A stretch of DNA of 61,804 nucleotides from positions 1 through 61,804 of the forward strand of contig WYBW01000076.1 of assembly GCA_011525685.1 (NCBI GenBank), given 5' to 3'. Within the stretch, counting starts at the first letter, position 1. Every line of letters begins with the position of its first letter. Below are positions 22,301 to 30,606 of the stretch, in pieces. The translations under genes were made by a program, and so were the position numbers. Source of the stretch: Verrucomicrobiia bacterium. Its GTDB lineage: Bacteria; Verrucomicrobiota; Verrucomicrobiia; Limisphaerales; JADLHS01. A model generated the notes under the pieces. It did not search any database, was not told where the DNA came from, and saw nothing but the letters and a program-made list of their open reading frames with translations.

Positions 22301-25300
22301 CTCCACTTGTAAACTCGTCTCCGCCCCTCCGGTGGAGCGTTCACTCACAAAGAAATGCAGGCCCTGGTTGTTCCGCATCCTGCCCAGCCCCATGTCGTTG
22401 TGATACACCCCGAAATTGAAGAACCGTTGGATGCCGTTCCAGTGATTCGGATACACCCACGCCTCGACCGTACCCGCCGTGAAGTCTTGAAAGATGTCAT
22501 CGGGCAACTGGACGTAACTGTTCGTGCCATCCAGCGCGAGCACCGGTTCGGTTCCCGTCTCCTCAGGCGGCAATGGCGTATCAATGGGCAGCACCTGTGC
22601 GCCGCGGGTGAGCACCCCGTCGTTGCGGTTCGTGGTAGAGTCCTTGCCGGGATGGGCCGGATCGGAAAAATTCCAGAAGCCAGTGAGGCCGGGACCTTGG
22701 ACGGGAACGCTGCCGGAAAGGTCCTCCCGGATTTCCTCGCGCGACCGGGCGCGATTCCAGACCCGCAACTCGCCAATGTCGCCCTGGAAATTCGAGTCGT
22801 TCGAAAAACCGGGATTGAGTTCGCGCCGGCCAATCCAGAGCGGAACACCGTTCAGAGCGAACGGCACTGAGTTGGCGGGAGTTTTGCCGACGGCCTGGCC
22901 ATTGAGATAGACGGTATAGACGCCGTTGGTCGAATTCCAAGTGGTCGCGACGTGCGTCCACTTTCCGAGTGGGAGTTCTGAGGCAACTCGCCGGCCAACG
23001 CGTTTTCCAAATCTCGCTTTTCCATCCGACTCCAGCAGCCAGTGATGCGATCCCCCTCCCGTTCCCGGCGGGCCGAGCAGTAAAGGCCAGCTCCGCACCG
23101 GCGGTGCATTATGCGGCCGCAGCCATGCTTCCACCGTGTAGGACGCGTTGCCGCCGGCGAATCCCGCGAGTGTTTCCACCATCATCGCGCCGTTGTCGCC
23201 GTCCAGCCGTAGCAGGTTCGCCACGCGTTGCTCCACCGGCACCAACGCGGGCAGCGGCTCGTCCACGACCGTTATCGCTGTTTCCGACGCTGCCGACGCG
23301 CCGGGCCGGCTCTCCGCAACCACCCTGGGGTTACCCACCGGTTGGCCGTGATGCTCGCCGGGAGAACGATCCTGGCCGGGATTGGCGGGATCGTCGAAGT
23401 TCCACAAGCCGACCAGACCCGGCTCGGTGCCGGTGAGATTGCGGAGGTAGTTCTCGCGGATTTGTTCCGCGCTGCGGGCCACGTTCCAGACGCGAACCTC
23501 GTCTATAAAGCCAATCCAGCGCTCCGTACCATAACGATTCTGCCCGATACGAAACGTGGTGATGTCGGTAGGCGGTCTCAGTGGACGATCCGATTTGGCC
23601 GCGAGGATCCCGTCAATATAGAGTTCCGCGCCGGCGCTGTGTTTGACCACCGCAAAATGATGCCAGCCGCCGTACGGGTACGGCACCCCGGTGTTCTCCC
23701 ACGAATCACCCACGCGGATTCTCCCTTCCGGGTTGGTGCCGAGATAAAACTGACGGTCCTGGTCCAGCAGGTGGCGAAACGCTCCGCTGGCCGAGGTGTC
23801 GGCAAAGGCCCAACATTCCACCGTGTATTCCCCCGTGGTGGGAACCAGCGCCTCTGCGGTGTCCAAGCTGCTCTCGCCATCCAGCGTCAGGACGAGATTC
23901 TCGGCCACGGAAGATAGCCGCACTCGATCGGCGGCGGGGACCACGCGCGCATTGCCCGCCAATGTTCCATGATGACTGTTGGGCGATGAATCGCGGCCCG
24001 GGTTCACGGGGTCGTCGAAGTTCCAGAGGCCGACGAGGCCAGTCTCCTGACCGGTGAGCTTGCGCGACATGGATTCGCGGATTTGTTCCGCGGTTCGCGC
24101 GACGGCCCAGACGCGCACCTCGTCCATCAAACCGTGGAAGGGCGCGTCGTTGTACCCGCCGCCGTCGGGCTTGCGGCAGTCGTGCGTGTTGGCCAGACCC
24201 AGGTAATTACGTCCATTGCCAATGCTGGCGAAGGAATTCGAGTTCGCGTGCGTGGCGACCAGTTCGCCATTGGCGTAGAGCTTCATGCCTGCCGGGCCGG
24301 ACACGGCGGCCACATGCACCCACTCGTTGGCGCGCAAGATTTCGGCGGTCCGGGCCTGGTCCAACGTGGTGTAGTTGGAGAACGAAAGCTCGAAAGCCAG
24401 CGCGCGGCTGGTTTCGAAATTGTACACGCCCAGCAATTGCCCGCATTTGCCGAAGTCGAAGAAGCGAGAGTAACTGCCAAACCTGGACCACTGCACCCAC
24501 CCCTCGACGGTCGCTTCGGTCAAGTCAGCGAAAATCCCCTCGGGCAACTCGACGTAGCTGTGGTTGCCATCCAACGACAACACCGATTCCATACGTGCTG
24601 GCGCCAGTGCAGGACCGTCTGGTGCGGCGATTGCGCGTGCATTGCCCGCCAACGTTCCATGATGACCGTTGGGCGAGGCATCGCGGCCCGGATTGGCCGG
24701 GTCGTCGAAATTCCACAACGCGAGCAGATTTGTTTCGTTCCCGTTGAGCCGCGCCAGCATCGTCTCGCGAATTTGCGCCTCCGTGCGTTCGCCCGCCCAA
24801 ATTCGGACTTCATCCATCTGGCCATTGAAATCGGCGTCATTGCCTGCGTTGTCGGCATCCTTAAAGAGGCTCCGGCCCAGGAGATTCTTCACCGGCGGCG
24901 GTGGAATTGGACTCCAGCCATTTGGTGTTTCATTGGTGGAAACCAGCCCCCCGTTGAGATACACGCGAATGCCGTTCGGGCCGACAACCGCCGCAATATG
25001 GTGCCATTCACCGAGGCTCAGGACCTCCGGCACGCTCGTGGTGCGCAGGTCACCAAACGGAGGACGCGCAAATTGCTCCAACCACAAGGTGCCGTTGGTG
25101 CCGCGGTTCATGATGCTGAAATGGCGCGCGGCATCCGCGAAGTGAACGAACCGGGAATGGTTGGCGAACGCCTGCCACTTCAACCAGCCTTCGACCGTGA
25201 CCACCTCGTTGGTGAACAGGTTCGCCGGCAACTCGACGTAGCTGTTCGTGCCATCGAGTTCGAGGACGTGGTTGGGCGGTGCCGGCGTTTGGGAGTGAGT

Positions 25301-25360
25301 GCTTCCGGGAAACAAGCAGCCGCAAACCAGCAGAAGCGCAAAGATAGGACGGCAATTCAT
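13352..25360 (-). CDS. Giant hybrid sensor kinase A (9 LamG, PA14, propeller, HisKA, HATPase, 2 REC)
   Basis: A 4002-residue one-protein phosphorelay, exceptionally long. Signal peptide 1-23 ([19 protein letters not shown]). LamG domains start near 30, 257, 490, 715, 937 and 1398. Carboxypeptidase-regulatory-like folds lie near 1160, 1240 and 1618, and PA14 at about 1767-1875 ([19 protein letters not shown]). A beta-propeller starts near 1975, is interrupted by LamG domains at about 2167, 2392 and 2628, and resumes at about 2828-3273. Y_Y_Y (about 3313-3390), one membrane helix (about 3402-3425) and a coiled coil follow. HisKA has His3496 ([19 protein letters not shown]); HATPase and two receivers (about 3757-3990) end the protein. 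There is no PAS, unlike kinase B. LamG and PA14 suggest a polysaccharide or glycoprotein ligand. At least four repeat elements lie in frame within it. Confidence 0.95.
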   Translation of the reverse strand: MNCRPIFALLLVCGCLFPGSTHSQTPAPPNHVLELDGTNSYVELPANLFTNEVVTVEGWLKWQAFANHSRFVHFADAARHFSIMNRGTNGTLWLEQFARPPFGDLRTTSVPEVLSLGEWHHIAAVVGPNGIRVYLNGGLVSTNETPNGWSPIPPPPVKNLLGRSLFKDADNAGNDADFNGQMDEVRIWAGERTEAQIRETMLARLNGNETNLLALWNFDDPANPGRDASPNGHHGTLAGNARAIAAPDGPALAPARMESVLSLDGNHSYVELPEGIFADLTEATVEGWVQWSRFGSYSRFFDFGKCGQLLGVYNFETSRALAFELSFSNYTTLDQARTAEILRANEWVHVAAVSGPAGMKLYANGELVATHANSNSFASIGNGRNYLGLANTHDCRKPDGGGYNDAPFHGLMDEVRVWAVARTAEQIRESMSRKLTGQETGLVGLWNFDDPVNPGRDSSPNSHHGTLAGNARVVPAADRVRLSSVAENLVLTLDGESSLDTAEALVPTTGEYTVECWAFADTSASGAFRHLLDQDRQFYLGTNPEGRIRVGDSWENTGVPYPYGGWHHFAVVKHSAGAELYIDGILAAKSDRPLRPPTDITTFRIGQNRYGTERWIGFIDEVRVWNVARSAEQIRENYLRNLTGTEPGLVGLWNFDDPANPGQDRSPGEHHGQPVGNPRVVAESRPGASAASETAITVVDEPLPALVPVEQRVANLLRLDGDNGAMMVETLAGFAGGNASYTVEAWLRPHNAPPVRSWPLLLGPPGTGGGSHHWLLESDGKARFGKRVGRRVASELPLGKWTHVATTWNSTNGVYTVYLNGQAVGKTPANSVPFALNGVPLWIGRRELNPGFSNDSNFQGDIGELRVWNRARSREEIREDLSGSVPVQGPGLTGFWNFSDPAHPGKDSTTNRNDGVLTRGAQVLPIDTPLPPEETGTEPVLALDGTNSYVQLPDDIFQDFTAGTVEAWVYPNHWNGIQRFFNFGVYHNDMGLGRMRNNQGLHFFVSERSTGGAETSLQVESPLPVREWLHLAAVSGPGGMEMYRNGVLLASNTFSGSFKQTSGKQNFIGAWHYWTGDGLETFDGRIAEVRVWKVRRTAEQIREAMFQRLKGTEPDLVAIWNFDKVTNNVVPDLGPGAHHGKLVGNARVTQARVPLLNEQTVVLHGKITGVDGRPAAAAEVTVFADGVEMQRGMSQPSGQYRLRFSATAGSLRVVASLSNTLAVVTVPRLTGAEQREVNLTLVSPGSVLGRLTDVNGQPLAAVQVQLFKSEVRAGRAALPLPRRGGEGRGEGDRAIRQQVPGNPLTLALSPSEGEREVPFRIALTHGDGRYHFRRVPPGEYFVRALDSSGWVWFADGQPVEMEIGADRPGVDFQLAARSGTGVPPVRIETDGRDARATNRVLSLDQRRGFIELPPNIFNELDEATIEGWVRWDRFINSFNFYDYGRRNRDLVIKSWENTPNLDATSFPVTSDSARSVPGILRSNQWCHVALVTGRGGMKLYYNGTLVSAGRFTGSFSALENGESHYLGASAWGEPGRGNFEGQMDEVRVWVTARTGEDIRENMFRRLTGNEDGLAALWNFDDPAQPGRDASPNGFHGRLVNEADPLVASLPTAEELVIPASLRGNMTDADGRALAGLDVTVQHEDGTTTTNRTDATGGFFLIKSVPGETVTLEARRGEYAIRPTPVVMRSGEQTLTLALRDLSSVSGRVLALDDSPLPSVVVQAVRVLDVSANVEGLGNDGLVAAVYPLRGLTNFPALPESAPPALLRVDGQIDFPGAVASGNALLPLGSGCFIRWTGRLRISEPGTYTFYLESDDGSRLFINGREVVNNGGVHGMVEKSGEISLTVGEHEIRLDYFDQGGEAGCRLSWSSPAMPKEIVPARVLFRPSLMPEFVATTMSDARGVYRFPTLVSGRYRLRAHVPGGFIYRDSAGGSVTPSEPTTARNGTSPVEGGEITVVENDSLPNLDFHLSPFKKGRWQNFSHVQGLASDYVGSSYQAADGAMWFGTDFGVSRFDGRDFFTLTHQQGLPEGQVNAITGEANGVMWFGTTEGLCRYDPRGEREEPSGSSLVTRHLPLATRQVRAPMFMTFTTNNGLAGNFVRSLAWDHRGRLWVGTQQGLSILEGTNLVSFAQTVSNAVPGGPDGRLQGEAAIVTSLRPTGTPQPMTMETVLQLDGTNGYVELPPDVFNDLDAATIEAWVKWERLGEPGWNRVFNYGSAMRDLTLGTLGSGGLWFVVGDPTLGLQNVTVSNVLQTGEWVHVAGVSGKGGMRLYLNGVQVGANSFAGSFSALQNGTINRLGKTVTQNDNDPPFQGQIDEVRVWKVERTESEIQETMFQKLTGREPGLVALWNFDDGTARDQTTNQYNGTLNGPATTVRAQRPADSGPLAQPGLALSLNGNNSHVELPSHIFDGQEAITVEAWARWESFGSWSRVFDFGHQRRAFLLANHGNNPHLEFNLWPNTNGFIRIRAENVLRTHEWFHVAAVADQAGLRLYLNGDELGQAAWTDPLWGEGGDNIVQASQPGARPVPVPNGERNYVGRSNWPNDRDFHGQLDEVRVWNVGRTAEQIRENISRKLTGTEPGLVGLWNFDDPANPGRDASPGGHDGKLAGSARLAPRSGFDSRALRPDRVAQFDGTNSFVELGTNGVMLGHRFTQEAWIRPTASGWNAFLGWETNSSFHWRPPSLYVTSENGVHGGFGNGTNWLNWNTPPNVIRPRAWNHVAASYDGAAYRVYVNGALVHTANIADTPRTPVLWIGRVNTYFTGQISDVRLWNTVRSEEEIRDHRFARLTGTEPGLLGLWRLDDEMDAGPAAEERRLLRELASRNTAEIYRDASGAMWLGSGDGVRRFVPGAGATNGPALTHLSNRDGLPQSAVLSIFQAADGAMWFGTYGGGVSRYDPTAVEGGGKTIRTFTKQDGLAENYVWAIAQDRSGAMWFAAGPPTSAGSPPPTGLSRYDGQSFVNFTIPDGLASHQVQSLHIDDAGDVWAGTSSGVSRLDVESIASFGAGDGLDTGAIDALASTRDGNAWFLARGGKLSRHDGKGIVKVTQAEGLPGVQPVAVFVDTDGALLVGDNNAPVGRYAVSAGAGERIRFEPLEGSVGSYALARSATGELWYGTDKGAYRLGQTPTPEQDIGPVPRMRAATNGHLWFSRFQGGLVHYDGANFTRFTTTNGLPHNDVRGMQPLPDGTLLAGTMDGLARFDGNGFVPWPSAQSRLASLRCFDVVRDSAGLIWLGTAEGVVFTDGTAWSKLDERDGLPENLINRVHPTEDGTVWLGTWNKGVARYRKLSRTPRAPTVVVQTDRDYTDLDALPSIAAGQRVTFKFQVVEYRTAPEKRQYRWQLVKGAPAAGEWQDGWNPPDTATQIEQSFSEPGPWTLAVQFIDRDLNYSPPTLAVLNVVLPWHANPAIIVPGGVAVGVLALWAVVARFLYARKRREAERLRERLLEEEHRAKEALEAKAKALAESNRQLDMAREAAEEARTAADDANKAKSAFLANMSHELRTPLNAIIGYSEMLQEEALDLDQKGFVPDLEKIHGAGKHLLGLINDVLDLSKIESGKMTLYLEDFDVTKLVNEVAATVQPLIAKNGNKLEVDCPPDLGTMHADVTKVRQTLFNLLSNASKFTEKGTIRLVVGQASRLSPSFGTQQEVRDRRDACPTLEFRVSDTGIGMTPEQLAKLFQAFTQADSSTSRKYGGTGLGLAISRKFCQMMGGDITVQSEHGKGSMFTVTLPVEVREAVAEVAAEVTRRTDQPDRLLTSAATVLVIDDDPTVHDLMRRSLEKDGFRVEVAADGKTGLELAKRLKPSVITLDVMMPSMDGWSVLSALKADPATTDIPVIMLTIVDDKQMGFALGAADYFTKPIDFSRLHQVLEKYRKPNDRQSVLIVEDHAETREMLRRLLEKEAWAVLEAQNGKVGLEKLDGQAPALILLDLMMPEMDGFEFMDALRRRADGKDVPVIVITAKDLTEEDRRRLNGGVERIIQKGAASREQLLETIRHVMQDSAAKTP
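14400..14476. repeat. In-frame palindromic element inside the kinase A ATPase domain
   Basis: Perfect 25-base inverted repeat (14400-14424 and 14452-14476) with a 27-base loop. The arms are identical to those in kinase B (7352-7428); the loop differs at several bases. It codes for VGQASRLSP ... [11 protein letters not shown] at about residues 3629-3653, just before the G1 box. The shared site and near-identical sequence suggest the insertion preceded duplication of the kinase module. Confidence 0.92.
19124..19163. repeat. In-frame tandem GGCGAGT/GACGAGT repeat in kinase A
   Basis: Near-tandem copies of a 7-base unit (GGCGAGT, GGCAAGT, GACGAGT) encode [14 protein letters not shown] at about residues 2066-2079. 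This is an extension of a propeller blade between the repeats [11 protein letters not shown] and [13 protein letters not shown]. Kinase B lacks it. Confidence 0.6.
21171..21228. repeat. In-frame palindromic element before the sixth LamG of kinase A
   Basis: Two perfect 22-base inverted arms (21171-21192, 21207-21228) around a 14-base loop. In frame they encode [20 protein letters not shown], the linker between a carboxypeptidase-regulatory fold and the LamG domain that begins [14 protein letters not shown]. The core GGGCG(T)CCCGCCC is a different family from the element in the ATPase domain. Confidence 0.9.
21415..21527. repeat. Compound in-frame palindromic element in kinase A
   Basis: Two hairpins, 21415-21441 (CCCTCTCCCC.../...GGGGAGAGGG) and 21501-21527, face each other, with AGGGTGAGGGG and CCCCTCACCC as inner inverted arms. 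The whole 113 bases stay open in frame, encoding [15 protein letters not shown] and later [13 protein letters not shown]. It interrupts a carboxypeptidase-regulatory-like fold between [12 protein letters not shown] and [17 protein letters not shown]. Related sequence is intergenic at about 30830-31010. Confidence 0.88.
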
Positions 25361-26029
25361 GGGTCGCGGAAGGGATTACGCCAGAATCCCGCCGGACTGC
25401 AAGGGTGAAACTCGCCGCCGACGCGGGCACTTGGGTTAAGCGATTCAACTGGGTGAGCGGATGATCACAAATCCGGAAACCGGAAGCCGAAGGTCGTAAG
25501 AATTCCGAAATCCGAGATCCGAGACCCGAGTTGCCGGGAGGTCCGCTGGTGCGCTCGCCGTTCGGGCTTCGGGCTTCGGGCAAAGCCTCAGTCTTGCCCA
25601 GGGTGCTCGCTCGTAGCGCAAGATTCCATCCTGCCGTGTCGCGGATTTCCAATCCGCAGACCTTCACCAGCGCCGGCAGTCTCGGGAGTTCGGCTGATCT
25701 GCCGAATGGAACTCGGCGATACGGCAGACTGGAAGTCTGCGCTACGGCATTACCCGTCGCCCCCTGCAAGAAGGGGAACTGCGCCCCGGTGAAAACTTGG
25801 GCCGCACGATTCCACTGCGTATGCGGATGATCACAAATCCGGAAACCGAAAGCCGAAGGTCGTAAGAATTCCGAAATCCGAGATCCGAGACCCGAGTTGC
25901 TGGGAGGTCCGCTGGTGCGCTCGCCGTTCGGGCTTCGGGCTTCCTTCGGATTTCGAATTTCGGACTTCGGACTTCGGACTTGGACCAGAATCCACAGGTT
26001 AACCACCACCCACATCAGCGGTCACCACA
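25361..26029. repeat. Repeat-filled spacer between kinase A and the sulfatase cluster
   Basis: No gene is seen. Two 120-base direct repeats (25457-25576 and 25823-25942) differ at two positions. Between them lies a palindromic block bounded by inverted GTAGCGC (25613-25619) and GCGCTAC (25739-25745), with inner inverted words such as GCAGACTGGAAGTCTGC. From 25940 to 25980 runs a string of TTCGGA/TTCGGG words. A 15-base tandem pair occupies 26011-26040. The promoter of the kinase operon must lie near 25361-25450 but no box pair is clear. Confidence 0.85.
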
Positions 26030-26040
26030 TCAGCGGTCAC
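26011..26040. repeat. Tandem 15-base duplication at the 3' end of sulfatase 1
   Basis: CACATCAGCGGTCAC occurs twice in a row (26011-26025, 26026-26040). The TCA at 26030-26032 in the second copy is the sulfatase stop codon read on the minus strand. The first copy lies wholly downstream. Confidence 0.85.
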
Positions 26041-27571
26041 CACGATTGGCCCTGCCACCGGAGGACGCTTTCACCGGCGGCGTCAAACCATCGTCGGGCT
26101 GATTCCAAAGTCGCCACGGGTCGTGCAGGCGGCGCATCTCGGCCAGCAACAAGGCCTGCATCTCCGCCAGCCGCCCGGCATGACGCGGATCATCCGCCAG
26201 GTTGACCTGATGGGGCTTGGGCTTGAAGCCGGTCAGGGCGATGACGTCCGGGTTGTGATGTTCTGGGAGGAATTCCTCCGGGTTTTCGGCCAGGTTGAAC
26301 AACTGCGTCTCGCGCACCTGGCCGTCCAGCACGTCGTATTGAATGAGTTTCCACTCGCCGCGCCGGACGGATCTCATCCCGGGTTTCGTGCCGCCGTTAT
26401 AGACGCCGTAAAGCACGTCGCGCACGCGGTTGGTCCGGCCTTCGAGCACGGGCCGCAGACTCAGGCCCTCATTCGATTCCGGTGCCGGGATGCCGGCCAG
26501 GTCGCAAAGCGTGGCCAGCACGTCCAGCAGATACAGATTGCCCTCGACCCGCGTGCCGGGCTGGATGCCGGGGCCTTTCACGATGAACGGCACGCGCCAG
26601 GTGTGCTCGTAGAGATTTTGTTTGCCCTGCAACCCGTGCCGGCCAATCGCGATCCCATGGTCCGAGGTGTAGAAGACATGGGTGTTTTCCAGTTCGCCCA
26701 TGGCTTCGAGCCGGGCCAGGACGCGGCCAATCTGGAGGTCAATGTTCTCACTGCACGCGAACTCGCGGCCCAGTTCGTTGCGGATGGTGCGTTCATCGCG
26801 CCGTTCCCAGACGCCGCTCACGGCGACTTCATCGCGCAATCCCGGATGGCCGTGAGGGAAGGGATGCGCAGGGAGATAATTGGGCGGCAGCCGCGGCGCG
26901 CGGGGATTGGCCGGCGGCAGGGTGTCGCGATCGGTGTGATTCACGGCGCCGTATTTGGCCAGCAGCTCGGGCGTGCCATCCCGCTCGTCGTGCGGATGGG
27001 AGAAGCCGAAGTAGATGAGAAACGGTTTCGGGTCCTTGGCGGCTTCGCGCTGGTCGAGGTAATCCATCACCCGGTCGCCGTGCCAGCCGCTGCCGGTTTC
27101 GTGCGTGCCGCCGCGCTTGGTGGCGTCGTGGCGGACGGTGAACAGCTTGTTGGCGGCCTCGTAGCTGTTGCCCACCTTGCAGGTGCGCATGGTGGCGTAG
27201 CCGGCCCGGTTGAAGACCGCGGGAATGGTTTGCCGCTCGAGGTCCGGCGGGCAGAGTCCCCGTTCGCGCGCGCCGGGCGAGATGGGCAGATGCCAGAGCG
27301 TGCGTCCGCTCATGATCATGTGCCGCGACGGAGTGCAGACGGCGCCGGAGAAGGAACCCATGTGATAGGCGCCGTCGAACACCATGCCCTCGCGCGCCAA
27401 CCGGTCAATGTTCGGTGTCTGCAAGGGCGACCGCGGATTGTAGATGCGCAAATCGAAGGGCGACTGGTCGTCCACGAGGATGAACAGAAAGTTGGGCCGC
27501 TTGGCGGCGGTTGCAGCCTGACCGGCCACGCACAGCGCCAGCAAGGCGCAAAGGAGGAGAAGAGATTTCAT
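26030..27571 (-). CDS. Cys-type sulfatase, secreted (1)
   Basis: A 513-residue arylsulfatase-family enzyme (alkaline phosphatase superfamily), predicted to hydrolyse sulfate esters on glycans outside the cytoplasm. Signal peptide 1-22 (LLLLCALLALCVAGQAATA). FLFILVDDQSP (about 28-38) supplies the first metal ligands. The sulfatase signature CTPSRHMIMSGR has Cys79, the residue converted to formylglycine. Later ligands are FSHPHDERDG and YTSDHGIAIGRHGLQGK. A heparan/iduronate-type relation is plausible (LPISPGARERGLCPPD insertion) but the substrate is not determined. The stop lies within a 15-base tandem repeat, and the last residues (GGRANRGDR) come partly from it. No formylglycine-generating enzyme is in the window. 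It lies 13 bases downstream of sulfatase 2 in the same direction. Confidence 0.94.
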   Translation of the reverse strand: MKSLLLLCALLALCVAGQAATAAKRPNFLFILVDDQSPFDLRIYNPRSPLQTPNIDRLAREGMVFDGAYHMGSFSGAVCTPSRHMIMSGRTLWHLPISPGARERGLCPPDLERQTIPAVFNRAGYATMRTCKVGNSYEAANKLFTVRHDATKRGGTHETGSGWHGDRVMDYLDQREAAKDPKPFLIYFGFSHPHDERDGTPELLAKYGAVNHTDRDTLPPANPRAPRLPPNYLPAHPFPHGHPGLRDEVAVSGVWERRDERTIRNELGREFACSENIDLQIGRVLARLEAMGELENTHVFYTSDHGIAIGRHGLQGKQNLYEHTWRVPFIVKGPGIQPGTRVEGNLYLLDVLATLCDLAGIPAPESNEGLSLRPVLEGRTNRVRDVLYGVYNGGTKPGMRSVRRGEWKLIQYDVLDGQVRETQLFNLAENPEEFLPEHHNPDVIALTGFKPKPHQVNLADDPRHAGRLAEMQALLLAEMRRLHDPWRLWNQPDDGLTPPVKASSGGRANRGDR

Positions 27572-27584
27572 GGGTTTCGCAAGC

Positions 27585-29243
27585 TCAGGGCAGTTTCGGT
27601 TTCACCGGTGCACCGGACCGGTCCACCGGATACACCGCCTGAAGACGCTCCAACTCGGCGACGAGTCCTTTCATCCGACGGCGGAGTTCGGCGGGCCGGG
27701 CAGTGGCGAGGTTGTCCTGCTCGAAGGGGTCCGCGGCCAGATGAAAAAGCTGGTAATGCAAACCCTCCGAGGCGGCGGAGGGAAAGTAGTGGTAAACGAC
27801 CTTCCAGTCCCCGTCGCGGTGACTGGTCCAGTAATCACTGCGATGCGGCGCATGGGGATAGTGCATGAGAAACGTGCCTGGGTGGCGACGATCGCGCCGG
27901 CCCGTGAGCAACCGATCGAGCCGCGCGCCGTCCACGAGGTGATCCCGCGGCGCCTTGGCGCCCGCCACGGCCAGGATCGTGGGGAAGAGGTCCATCACCG
28001 TGGCAAGCTGAGGTTGCAGCGCGCCCGCCGCGATGGGCAGTCGCCGCTGTTGCGGATGGTTCGCCCGCGGGCGTGCCCAGGCGGCGATGAACGGCACCCT
28101 CATGCCGCCCTCGTAATGCGAGCCTTTCCTGCCACGCAACGGCGCCGCGCAGGCCACCGCGTGCTCGTGACCGAGCGGAGCGTCAGTGCCGTTGTCACCC
28201 AGGAAAAAGACGAGCGTATTCTGCGCAACCCCGAGCGCGTCCAGATGATCAAGCAGATCACCGAGGGACTGGTCCATGCCCGCGATCAACGTGGCGAACG
28301 CCTGTGCCGCTGGTGGCTTGCCGCTCTCGCTGTAATGAGCGGCGAAGCGGGGATCGGACTCGAAGGGCGCATGCACGGCGTAGTGGGCAAAGTGCAGGAA
28401 AAACGGTTTGCCGTCCTGCACCGCCTCGCTGACCAGGACTTTCGCTTCACGGGTCAAGGCTTCCGTCAGGAAAACGTCCGTGCCGTGATACTTCTCCAGA
28501 TGCGGCACGGCGCTGCGGGCGCGTTTGCCGCCGTGGCCGAAATTTTCCCTGGCATAATAACTTCCCGGCGCGCCGAACGACGCGCCGCCCACGTTGCACT
28601 CAAAGCCCAGGTTGAGCGGATCGGCCCCCGCGGCGTCGCGCGGGCCGAAGTGGCCTTTGCCCACATGAATCGTCCGGTAGCCGGCGGCCCGCAACAATCC
28701 GGGCAGGGTGGTTTGCCCCGGCCTCAAGCCACGCCAGTTCCACTCTGGTGGTCCTTGCGGTCCGGCATTGTTCTGGTCGGGGTTGATCCAGTTCGTGGTG
28801 CGATGTCGGGCGGCGTTTTGTCCGGTGAGGAGGGAGACGCGCGTCGGCGAGCACACGCTCATGGCGCAGAAGTTGTTGAAGCGAATGCCCCGCGCCGCCA
28901 GCCGTTCCATGTTCGGTGTCCGGTAGTAATCGTTCAACGGATACCGCTTGGGGTGACCGGACTCATCCGTGAGGAACGGCACCGAGGTGTCCATGATGCC
29001 CATGTCGTCCACGAGGAAGATGACGACATTCGGCGGCGCGCCGAAGCTGGTCAGCAGCAGAAGTGGCAAGAGGGCAATGGCAAGGAGACGAACGCGGACA
29101 GGTGCGGGTGCATTGAGCCGCTGAACCGGAAGTGGAGCGCGACGGCGGGCGAACTGCAAAGGCGGAACGCTGGTCTTCCAACCGGCAAACGCGCCAACTG
29201 GAAAGTCGGCGTTACTGGGAAGCGGGTCATGAGCAGTTCTCAC
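27585..29243 (-). CDS. Cys-type sulfatase, secreted (2)
   Basis: A sulfatase of up to 552 residues. Motifs: FLVDDMG (metal ligands), CSPTRVSLLTGQ with the formylglycine Cys at about 131 of the long frame, FFLHFAHYAVHAPF, and FLGDNGTDAPLGHEHAV. The architecture resembles arylsulfatase A-type enzymes. The start is uncertain. The frame opens with GTG at 29243, but residues about 10-30 are encoded by an interspersed repeat (29166-29215), and the secretion signal (VRLLAIALLPLLLLTSFG) only begins near residue 51. Either a long N-region precedes the signal or a non-ATG start further in is used. Sulfatase 3 lies about 40 bases upstream in the same orientation, so the three are probably one transcript acting on one sulfated polymer. 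Confidence 0.92.
   Translation of the reverse strand: MRTAHDPLPSNADFPVGAFAGWKTSVPPLQFARRRAPLPVQRLNAPAPVRVRLLAIALLPLLLLTSFGAPPNVVIFLVDDMGIMDTSVPFLTDESGHPKRYPLNDYYRTPNMERLAARGIRFNNFCAMSVCSPTRVSLLTGQNAARHRTTNWINPDQNNAGPQGPPEWNWRGLRPGQTTLPGLLRAAGYRTIHVGKGHFGPRDAAGADPLNLGFECNVGGASFGAPGSYYARENFGHGGKRARSAVPHLEKYHGTDVFLTEALTREAKVLVSEAVQDGKPFFLHFAHYAVHAPFESDPRFAAHYSESGKPPAAQAFATLIAGMDQSLGDLLDHLDALGVAQNTLVFFLGDNGTDAPLGHEHAVACAAPLRGRKGSHYEGGMRVPFIAAWARPRANHPQQRRLPIAAGALQPQLATVMDLFPTILAVAGAKAPRDHLVDGARLDRLLTGRRDRRHPGTFLMHYPHAPHRSDYWTSHRDGDWKVVYHYFPSAASEGLHYQLFHLAADPFEQDNLATARPAELRRRMKGLVAELERLQAVYPVDRSGAPVKPKLP
29166..29215. repeat. Interspersed palindromic repeat at the 5' end of sulfatase 2
   Basis: The pattern AACGC...TCTTCCAACCGG...ACTGGAAAGTCGGCGTTAC resembles the intergenic copy at 31054-31105 in both sequence and order. 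Here it is read in frame as NADFPVGAFAGWKTSVPPLQ if the GTG at 29243 is the start. Confidence 0.8.
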
Positions 29244-29286
29244 GAGTAATGCGGGCGCAATTGGTGATGAAACGCGATTTCTTCAT

Positions 29287-30606
29287 TCACGGTGAAGGCT
29301 GGGCCGCGGCGGCGCGTTCGAACTGCCGGTCCAATTCCACCGGGCGGGCGTCCATGAACCGGTCGAGTACGCCTTTCAGTTTCACGGCCGTGGACGCGGC
29401 CCTGCCGGTGAGAGCCGAAACCGCGAGCGGTTTTTCCTCGAAAGGATCGGCCCGGAGATCGAAGAAATCGCCCGTGCGGTAGAGTTTGTAATCCTGGTTG
29501 AAGGCGAACTCGCTCACGGCAAGTTCGAGCCGTTGTCGCGGGGAAAACCAGCAGTAAAGCCACTCGCGCGGCGTGCCCGGCTCGCCGCGCAACTGCGGCA
29601 GAAAGCTCACGCCGTCCACCTCGGCGGGCACGGACACCCCGGCCGCCGCGCAGAGGGTGGGCAGGAAATCCACGCTGCTGATGAGGTCACGGTTCACCCG
29701 GCCCGGCGGAATGACGCCCGGCCAGTTGGCGATGAACGGAACATGCGTGCCGCGCCGGGTCGTGGTGCGTTTGCCGCCCTGGAATTCGCGTCCTTGAAAC
29801 CGGCTGGTCACGCTGCTGTGCGTGCCGTTGTCGCCGATGAACATCAGCAGCGTCCGCTCGCGGATGCCCAGCTCCTCCAGCTTCGCCGCGAGCCGGCCGA
29901 TCATTTTGTCCAGATACGCCGTCATGTCGGCAAAGTGTTTGACGTTGCGGTTGACCTGCTCGCCCATGGCGGTGGCGTCCCAGTTGGCACTGTCCGGCGT
30001 GGGCTGAAACGGATCGTGCGTCAGGATCATCGGGTAATAGAGAAAGAACGGGCCGGCCTGGTGACGCGTGACAAAATCCAGCGCGAAGTCGTTGACAAGT
30101 TTCGGGCCGTATTCCCCGCCGGTGAAATCCTTCTCCACGCCGTTGTGCTCCAGACCCGGGTTGGCGTAACGCGGCGGGCGGCGCGTGTGCTGCCAGAGGA
30201 AGGATTCATCAAAACCGAAATGGCGCGGCGAATCGGGTTCGCGTCCAAGCTGCCACTTGCCGCAGACGCCGGTGGCGTAGCCGGCCCGTTTCAGCAGATG
30301 CGCGAACGTGGTCTCGGTGCGCGGCAGCACCCCAAAGCGGAAGTAATTCCGCACGTTGTAACGACCGGTCATCAACTCCACCCGGGTGGGCGTGCAAAGC
30401 GGTTGCACGTGACAGTGTTCGAATCGCATCCCTGTGGCCGCGAGCCGATCGAGGTGCGGTGTCTGATACGATTCTCCTCCGTTGGCGGTGACACATTCGT
30501 AGCCGAAGTCATCGGCCATGATGAGAATGAGGTTGGGCCGGGGGTTGGCGTGGACCGGACCGCTCGCGAAGGCCAGCAGCGTGAGGACGCTCAGAACGGC
30601 TTTCAT
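29287..30606 (-). CDS. Cys-type sulfatase, secreted (3)
   Basis: A 439-residue sulfatase. ATG at 30606 is chosen because MKAVLSVLTLLAFASGPVHA is a signal peptide; the open frame runs 29 codons further without one. LILIMADDFGYECV holds the first metal ligands, CTPTRVELMTGR carries the formylglycine Cys71, and FIGDNGTHSSVTS follows. Other family landmarks are VCGKWQLGRE and FLYYPMILTHDPF. It is the first gene of the sulfatase run (minus strand), with a repeat-rich spacer upstream. Substrate unknown; three different sulfatases in a row usually serve one heavily sulfated algal or animal-type polysaccharide. Confidence 0.94.
   Translation of the reverse strand: MKAVLSVLTLLAFASGPVHANPRPNLILIMADDFGYECVTANGGESYQTPHLDRLAATGMRFEHCHVQPLCTPTRVELMTGRYNVRNYFRFGVLPRTETTFAHLLKRAGYATGVCGKWQLGREPDSPRHFGFDESFLWQHTRRPPRYANPGLEHNGVEKDFTGGEYGPKLVNDFALDFVTRHQAGPFFLYYPMILTHDPFQPTPDSANWDATAMGEQVNRNVKHFADMTAYLDKMIGRLAAKLEELGIRERTLLMFIGDNGTHSSVTSRFQGREFQGGKRTTTRRGTHVPFIANWPGVIPPGRVNRDLISSVDFLPTLCAAAGVSVPAEVDGVSFLPQLRGEPGTPREWLYCWFSPRQRLELAVSEFAFNQDYKLYRTGDFFDLRADPFEEKPLAVSALTGRAASTAVKLKGVLDRFMDARPVELDRQFERAAAAQPSP

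Noticed and set aside
25457..25942. CRISPR array
   Set aside because: Only two long direct repeats with a 246-base gap; no regular spacer pattern and no cas genes.
25050..26015. A 321-codon minus-strand open frame across the kinase A leader and repeats
   Set aside because: It is built mostly of repeat DNA (with recurring REARSPNGERTSGPP-like peptides) and overlaps kinase A out of frame.
26123..29249. Plus-strand open frames of 581 and 559 codons across the sulfatases
   Set aside because: Antisense to sulfatases with intact catalytic motifs.
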